From assembly GCA_905197115.1 (NCBI GenBank), contig CAJJXN010000025.1:1-18261 (forward strand): 18,261 bases of DNA, written 5' to 3'. The position numbers were made by a program, and so were the translations under genes. This DNA comes from an uncultured Bacillota bacterium. GTDB taxonomy: Bacteria > Bacillota_I > Bacilli_A > RFN20 > CAG-631. The first letter of the stretch is position 1, and every line of letters starts with the position of its first letter. The notes below the pieces were generated by a model, which had not been told where the DNA came from, searched no databases, and saw only the letters and a list, made by a program, of their open reading frames with translations. Below are positions 14,556 through 18,261 of this stretch, piece by piece.

Positions 14556-15560
14556 ATGGAAGAAAGAATGATTCAAGCCACAAAAATTATGGAGGATGAA
14601 GAAGAATTAAAACTTCGTCCAGCAACGCTTAAAGAATACATTGGTCAAGAAAACATGAAAAAAAATCTTGAAGTGTTCATTCAAGCAAGTAACGTAAGAA
14701 ATGAAGCATTAGATCACGTTTTGATTTATGGACCTCCTGGTCTTGGAAAAACGACGTTAGCCCATGTTATTGCCAATGAAAAACACGCAAACATAAAAGT
14801 TGCTTCAGGACCCACAATTGAAAGAAGCGGTGATTTAGCCGCAATTTTATCAACTATTGAACCAGGAGATATTTTATTTATTGATGAAATTCATCGTCTT
14901 CCAAAAGTTGTAGAAGAAGTATTATATGCAGCAATGGAAGATTATGTTATTAATGTTGTTGTAGGCAAAGATAGTAGTGCCCGTTCTTTAGCCATTGATT
15001 TACCACCTTTTACATTAGTTGGTGCGACAACGCGAGTAGGAGATGTAAGTGCACCTTTACGTGATCGTTTTGGCATTATCTTTAAATTAGATTATTATCA
15101 ACGAGAAGATATTGAAAAAATTGTTTATCGAACTGCTAAAGTTTTTGAAAATTCAATTGATTATGATGCAGCTGTTGAATTATCTAAAAGAAGTCGTGGA
15201 ACTCCTCGAATTGCCAATCGACTTTTTAGAAGAGTTCGCGATTTTGCTACTGTAACAAATAATGGTCATATTAGTGGAAATGTGACCACTAAAGCCTTAG
15301 ATGCTTTAAAAGTAGATTCTATGGGATTGGATGATGTGGATATTCGCTATTTAAAAGGCATCATTGAAAGATTTAAAGGGGGTCCTGTAGGCATTGAATC
15401 CATTGCGGCTGCAATTGGTGAAGAAGAAGTGACTTTAGAAGATGTATATGAACCTTATTTATTACAACAAGGCCTCATCAATCGCACTCCAAGAGGTAGA
15501 ATTGTGACTGAAAAGGCTTATCAACATTTACATATTCCGTATCAAAATTCTTTATTTTGA
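14556..15560 (+). CDS. ruvB: Holliday junction DNA helicase RuvB
   Basis: This is a 334-residue AAA+ motor. It has the RPATLKEYIGQ opening (21-31), Walker A GPPGLGKT (59-66), Walker B ILFIDEIHRL (106-115), sensor 1 GATTR (156-160) and LRDRFG (168-173) with the arginine-finger region. The lid domain carries TPRIANRLFRRVRDFA. The C-terminal winged helix carries GPVGIESIA, then QQGLINRTPRGR near 311-322, which contacts DNA. It hydrolyses ATP to drive branch migration with RuvA. AGGA lies 7 bases before the ATG; an in-frame ATG 12 bases later is a less likely start. The last 9 bases overlap the 3' end of the convergent yrzE-like gene, with no terminator between them. Confidence 0.97.
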   Translation: MEERMIQATKIMEDEEELKLRPATLKEYIGQENMKKNLEVFIQASNVRNEALDHVLIYGPPGLGKTTLAHVIANEKHANIKVASGPTIERSGDLAAILSTIEPGDILFIDEIHRLPKVVEEVLYAAMEDYVINVVVGKDSSARSLAIDLPPFTLVGATTRVGDVSAPLRDRFGIIFKLDYYQREDIEKIVYRTAKVFENSIDYDAAVELSKRSRGTPRIANRLFRRVRDFATVTNNGHISGNVTTKALDALKVDSMGLDDVDIRYLKGIIERFKGGPVGIESIAAAIGEEEVTLEDVYEPYLLQQGLINRTPRGRIVTEKAYQHLHIPYQNSLF

Positions 15561-15929
15561 TTGAATTTTTTTATCTATTAAATTGACTCCTAAAATACTT
15601 CCGACAATTAAAAGTAAAACGCGACCAGCTACTTTTAAATAAAGGAATGATGTTTGTGGACCTTTGTCAATAAATAAATAATAAATGCAAATAATAAGTA
15701 CATAAGCAAGGCATAAAAGGAGACCTCTTCCTAAGCCTTGTTTTTTGTTTATCATCCCATAAATGACGCCCACGATAAAAAATAATAAGAAAGAAACAAT
15801 TAAAGAAATAATTTCAGGAATTTTACTTGAAGATTTATAATTAATTGCCGTTAAAATTACTGAAAATAAAACACTAAAAAGAAGTAAAGAAAGAAAAGAG
15901 ATTAAAAAAGCTTTTAATATTTTGTTCAT
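15552..15929 (-). CDS. TIGR04086/YrzE-like four-helix membrane protein
   Basis: This is a 125-residue membrane protein with four hydrophobic segments (about 6-28, 40-60, 71-87 and 100-117). The turns KKQGLGRGLLLCLAY and GRVLLLIVGSILGVNL match the Gly-rich turns and the closing G-x-I-L-G-V-N of the YrzE/TIGR04086 family. In Bacillus this gene lies just upstream of yrbG, spoVB and secDF, and the same neighbours are found here. The function of the family is unknown. The ribosome binding site is AGGTGAT on the minus strand. It converges on ruvB with a 9-base overlap and diverges from the DUF421 gene across a 62-base region with symmetric sequence elements. Confidence 0.7.
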   Translation of the reverse strand: MNKILKAFLISFLSLLLFSVLFSVILTAINYKSSSKIPEIISLIVSFLLFFIVGVIYGMINKKQGLGRGLLLCLAYVLIICIYYLFIDKGPQTSFLYLKVAGRVLLLIVGSILGVNLIDKKIQSK

Positions 15930-15941
15930 TCATGATCACCT

Positions 15942-15957
15942 ATGAATATATATTCAT
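15942..15957. other. 16-bp perfect palindrome between divergent membrane genes
   Basis: ATGAATATATATTCAT is its own reverse complement. It lies in the 62-base region between the yrzE-like (-) and DUF421 (+) genes, flanked by the inverted pair ATCACCTA (15935-15942) and TAGGTGAT (15977-15984), whose arms contain the ribosome binding sites of the two genes. It could be an operator or a cruciform-prone AT-rich site. Confidence 0.5.
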
Positions 15958-15991
15958 TTCTTTCACAAAATATGACTAGGTGATGAAAAAA

Positions 15992-16627
15992 ATGGAAATA
16001 TTAGAGATTATTGGTAAAACTTTTTTAGCTTATATCTTTTTAATTGTTGTAATTCGAATTATGGGAAAAAGAGAAGTTGGTAATTTGAGCATATTTGATT
16101 TAGCTGTTTATTTTACGATTTCAGATTTAGTGACGATGTCCATTGTAGATAAAAGAAATGAATTATGGCTACCAGCAGTAAGTGTCGCATTTTTAGCATT
16201 AATGCAAGTTATATTATCAAAAGTGACGATGAAAAGCAAAAAAATAAGAGATATAATTGATGGCAAAATGTCTCTTATTATCAATGATGGAGTACTAGAC
16301 TTTGAAGAAATGAAAAAGCAAAGATATACAGTAGATGATTTGTTTTCTCAATTAAGAGATAAAGGATTTGATTCTCCAACCAATGTGAGATGGGCAATTC
16401 TTGAAACAAGTGGAAAATTAAGTGTGATTAGTAAAGATATTTCAGTTACAAATTTTCCTGACCCTTTAATTATGGATGGAAAAGTATCTCTTGAAAATTT
16501 AAAATCATGTCAAAAAAGTGAACAATGGTTGTATCAAAAATTGAAAGAGCAACATGTTAAACGTGTTGATGATGTACATTTAGCTCTTCTTTTAAATAAT
16601 GACGAATTAGCTGTTTTTAAACAATAA
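15992..16627 (+). CDS. DUF421 (YetF/YrbG-like) membrane protein
   Basis: This is a 211-residue protein of the DUF421 family: about three N-terminal membrane helices (about 8-75), then a cytoplasmic alpha/beta domain. Family elements are RIMGKREVGNLSIFDLAVYF at the end of the first helix and the cytoplasmic domain's YTVDDLFSQLRDKGFDSP, followed by VRWAILETSGKLSVIS. The molecular function is unknown; Bacillus members are linked by name to sporulation-stage or stress-induced membrane proteins. ATG 15992 is preferred, 9 bases from AGGTG; GTG 15980 and ATG 15983 overlap that ribosome binding site. The gene's 3' end overlaps the convergent spoVB-like gene by 21 bases. Confidence 0.82.
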   Translation: MEILEIIGKTFLAYIFLIVVIRIMGKREVGNLSIFDLAVYFTISDLVTMSIVDKRNELWLPAVSVAFLALMQVILSKVTMKSKKIRDIIDGKMSLIINDGVLDFEEMKKQRYTVDDLFSQLRDKGFDSPTNVRWAILETSGKLSVISKDISVTNFPDPLIMDGKVSLENLKSCQKSEQWLYQKLKEQHVKRVDDVHLALLLNNDELAVFKQ

Positions 16628-17926
16628 CTTAAATCTTTTTGTAATAAAGTACAAATTAATAATAACTGTCAAATAAACGCTTACCAATACACCAATCATT
16701 AAACCATCCGTTTTAAAAATAGGAATAAATATTAAATAAGCGAATATCTTAGCTCCGTTACAAAGAATAGAATCGAGCAAGATATGCTTTTCTAAAGATA
16801 AAGAGATCATTGCTGTACTTAAAGGAGCTTCAATATAATAAATCACCATTAATAGACCATATTTTTGAATGAATTCATATCCTTGAGTATGGTGATATAA
16901 AAGATTCATAAAAAATTGAGGTGCAAGAGTCAAAGTTAAAGAAAAAATTAAGCCTACAAAAAAACTTGCTCCTGTAAAATAAATTAACAATTTTTTAGCA
17001 TAAGAATATTTTTTTTGTGCAACAGCTTTGCTCATACGAGGTAGCAGTGCTAACGAAAAAGCATTGGCGAAAAATCCTGGCAATAAAAGCAGTGGCATAA
17101 TATATCCTGTAACGATTCCATATTCAATCGTAGTTGTAGAAGCACTCATTCCACTTTTTATCATTAAAAAAGTAAAAAGAATGGGCTCAAAAAAATAAGC
17201 AACCGAACCAATAATTCGTGTAGAAGTAGTTGGAAGTGCAATTTGAAGAATCATTTTATGATATTCTTTCGTTTCTTCGTTTAAAGCTGTTTTAATATTT
17301 TTAAATTTATCTTTCCAATGAATATTCATGGAAAGTAGCATATGAATAATAGATGCAATTTCGCCAATTAACATACTGCACATTGCAAAGAAGGCCAAAA
17401 AGCTAGGCGATTGATTAGCAACCATATCAATAAAAAAGATGATAAATAAAATTCGAGCGATTTCTTCACTAATTTGACAATAAGAACTTTTTTCTACTTC
17501 TTCAATACCTACAAAATAACCTTTTAACAATCCACCAAATGAAACTAAAGGTAAGATACAACCAATACAATATAAAGTAGGAATCGTTAAAGAATTATGT
17601 AATAAATGTTTTCCAATAGTAGGTACTAGAGGAAAATAAATGCAAGCAATAATTAAATTTAATAAAGTAGTTAAGATCGTTGAACTTACCATTATTTTAA
17701 ATGTTTTTTGTCTATTTTGAGCGATTAATTTAGAGATGGCAGTGGGAAAACCAGCTTGTGCTAAATTTAACATTAACACCATGGTAGGTAAAGTTAAAGA
17801 GTAAATACTCATACTTTCAATACCAATCTTTCTAGCAGTAATAATTTTAGCGATAGTTGATATGATTTTGGCTAAAAAGCCCATGATAATCAATTTAACA
17901 ACAGAAATAATAATATTTTTTTTCAT
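16607..17926 (-). CDS. SpoVB/MurJ-like MOP-superfamily flippase
   Basis: This is a 439-residue polytopic membrane protein with about 12-14 hydrophobic helices. It opens with a helix and ARKIGIESMSIYSLTLPTM, then LNLAQAGFPTAISKLIAQN, the N-terminal signature of the SpoVB branch of the polysaccharide/lipid-II flippase family. A further family-like element is LLLPGFFANAFSLALLPRMS (about 288-307). Members move lipid-linked sugar precursors across the membrane; the Bacillus protein acts in spore cortex formation, and relatives complement MurJ. The length is slightly below that of Bacillus SpoVB. The ribosome binding site is AGGCGA on the minus strand. Whether this organism forms spores cannot be judged, so a vegetative lipid II role is equally possible. 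Context (yrzE-like, DUF421, secD) supports the SpoVB assignment. Confidence 0.8.
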   Translation of the reverse strand: MKKNIIISVVKLIIMGFLAKIISTIAKIITARKIGIESMSIYSLTLPTMVLMLNLAQAGFPTAISKLIAQNRQKTFKIMVSSTILTTLLNLIIACIYFPLVPTIGKHLLHNSLTIPTLYCIGCILPLVSFGGLLKGYFVGIEEVEKSSYCQISEEIARILFIIFFIDMVANQSPSFLAFFAMCSMLIGEIASIIHMLLSMNIHWKDKFKNIKTALNEETKEYHKMILQIALPTTSTRIIGSVAYFFEPILFTFLMIKSGMSASTTTIEYGIVTGYIMPLLLLPGFFANAFSLALLPRMSKAVAQKKYSYAKKLLIYFTGASFFVGLIFSLTLTLAPQFFMNLLYHHTQGYEFIQKYGLLMVIYYIEAPLSTAMISLSLEKHILLDSILCNGAKIFAYLIFIPIFKTDGLMIGVLVSVYLTVIINLYFITKRFKLLFKNS

Positions 17927-18016
17927 TATATCGCCTGCTTTCTCTTACACAATTTATGTTTTTTTGAAAAATTTCATTCATAGAACTTATTTAAATTAAA
18001 AAAAATTGCATTAATG

Positions 18017-18053
18017 TAGAGTTTCTCTCTTTTTTTATTGAAAAAAAACTCTA
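18017..18053. repeat. Inverted repeat between spoVB-like and secD genes
   Basis: TAGAGTTT (18017-18024) and AAACTCTA (18046-18053) form a perfect 8-bp stem, with an inner T-run/A-run helix and an asymmetric CTCTC bulge. Neither strand has a T tract after the stem, so it is not a terminator. It covers the putative -35 of the secD promoter. The rest of the 222-base divergent region is AT-rich with no other recognisable element. Confidence 0.5.
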
Positions 18054-18066
18054 GAAGTGGTAAAGT
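18038..18066 (+). promoter_or_regulatory. Possible promoter of secD
   Basis: TTGAAA (18038-18043), 17-nt spacer and TAAAGT (18061-18066). It is the best spaced candidate in a very AT-rich leader; several TATA-like strings further on (18066-18110) are alternatives. Confidence 0.4.
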
Positions 18067-18148
18067 ATATAGGCAATGTATTTATTTTTATATAAATATA
18101 TAAAAGTAATAAAATAAAAATATCAATGATTAAGAAGGGGGAAACCTT

Positions 18149-18261
18149 ATGCGTCGAATTTTATCATTTTTATCTATGGTAGCTACGCTACTTGCAATTG
18201 TATTTTTTGGAGTCCCATCTGTTATTGAAGATCCAAAATTAGGGTTAGAATTTAAAGGCGG
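18149..18261 (+). CDS. secD: SecD or SecDF protein-export membrane subunit (3' end outside window)
   Basis: Only the first 37 codons are present. They encode a basic start (MRRIL), one membrane helix (LSMVATLLAIVFFGV) and then KLGLEFKGG, corresponding to the SecD hallmark LGLDLxGG right after the first membrane helix. SecD/SecDF uses the proton gradient to help the Sec translocon complete export. AAGGGGG lies 7 bases before the ATG. Position next to a SpoVB-like gene is as in Bacillus, where this gene is the fused secDF; whether it is fused here cannot be seen. Glu and Phe replace the usual Asp-Leu of the motif, and a SecF-type LDFxGG reading is a weaker alternative. Confidence 0.75.
   Translation, partial: MRRILSFLSMVATLLAIVFFGVPSVIEDPKLGLEFKG

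Noticed and set aside
18017..18053. Hairpin as a terminator for an upstream gene
   Set aside because: Both flanking genes diverge from this region, and neither strand has a T tract after the stem.
1..18261. tRNA, rRNA, insertion sequence or prophage genes
   Set aside because: No tRNA cloverleaf, rRNA stretch, transposase or integrase motif, or flanking terminal repeats were recognised by reading; a tRNA or mobile-element scan could confirm this.

Overview
The window is AT-rich, gene-dense chromosomal DNA from a low-GC Firmicute. Several clear genes end in TGA (radC, ruvB, the small peptide gene), and tryptophan is encoded by TGG, so the standard bacterial code is in use and this is not a UGA=Trp mycoplasma. 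A T-box leader on valS, a MinC-like protein, a SpoVB-family flippase, YrzE-like and DUF421 membrane proteins and SecD in one stretch all point to Bacilli. The style (large secreted repeat protein, compact genes, very low GC) fits an uncultured, possibly gut-associated, Erysipelotrichia/RF39-like or mollicute-related lineage. That lineage is inferred; no rRNA is present to test it.

Layout. (1) 2-3757: 3' part of a giant exported protein built from repeated modules with an OB-fold-like segment near its C-terminus, closed by a strong terminator. (2) 3878-4428: a small four-helix membrane protein with its own extended -10 promoter and terminator. (3) 4448-7032: a tight four-gene run: acyl-ACP thioesterase, tRNA methyltransferase MnmM, XTP/dITP pyrophosphatase RdgB and nucleotidase SurE. 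It ends at a bidirectional terminator shared with the convergent mtnN. (4) 7063-9034: mtnN and a lipoprotein gene, transcribed divergently from facing promoters. (5) 9044-11977: valS under a well-resolved T-box riboswitch (specifier GUA, UGGU tRNA-acceptor bulge). (6) 12029-15560: a co-directional cluster with a double-glycine-leader small peptide overlapping radC, then a MinC-like protein, a degenerate prepilin-peptidase-like membrane protein, ruvA and ruvB. (7) 15552-18261: yrzE-like (-), DUF421/yrbG-like (+), spoVB-like (-) and secD (+, cut by the window end). This is the same gene order I recall from Bacillus, but with the strand alternating at every gene and with two convergent 3' overlaps.

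How the genes work together. Most are housekeeping: nucleotide-pool cleaning (RdgB, SurE), SAM by-product recycling (MtnN) beside a SAM-using tRNA methyltransferase, translation (ValS, MnmM), Holliday-junction processing (RuvAB) and envelope or division functions (MinC-like, SpoVB-like, SecD). The least explained parts are the modular giant protein, the GG-leader peptide coupled to radC together with the nearby A24-like membrane protein, and the lipoprotein of unknown function.
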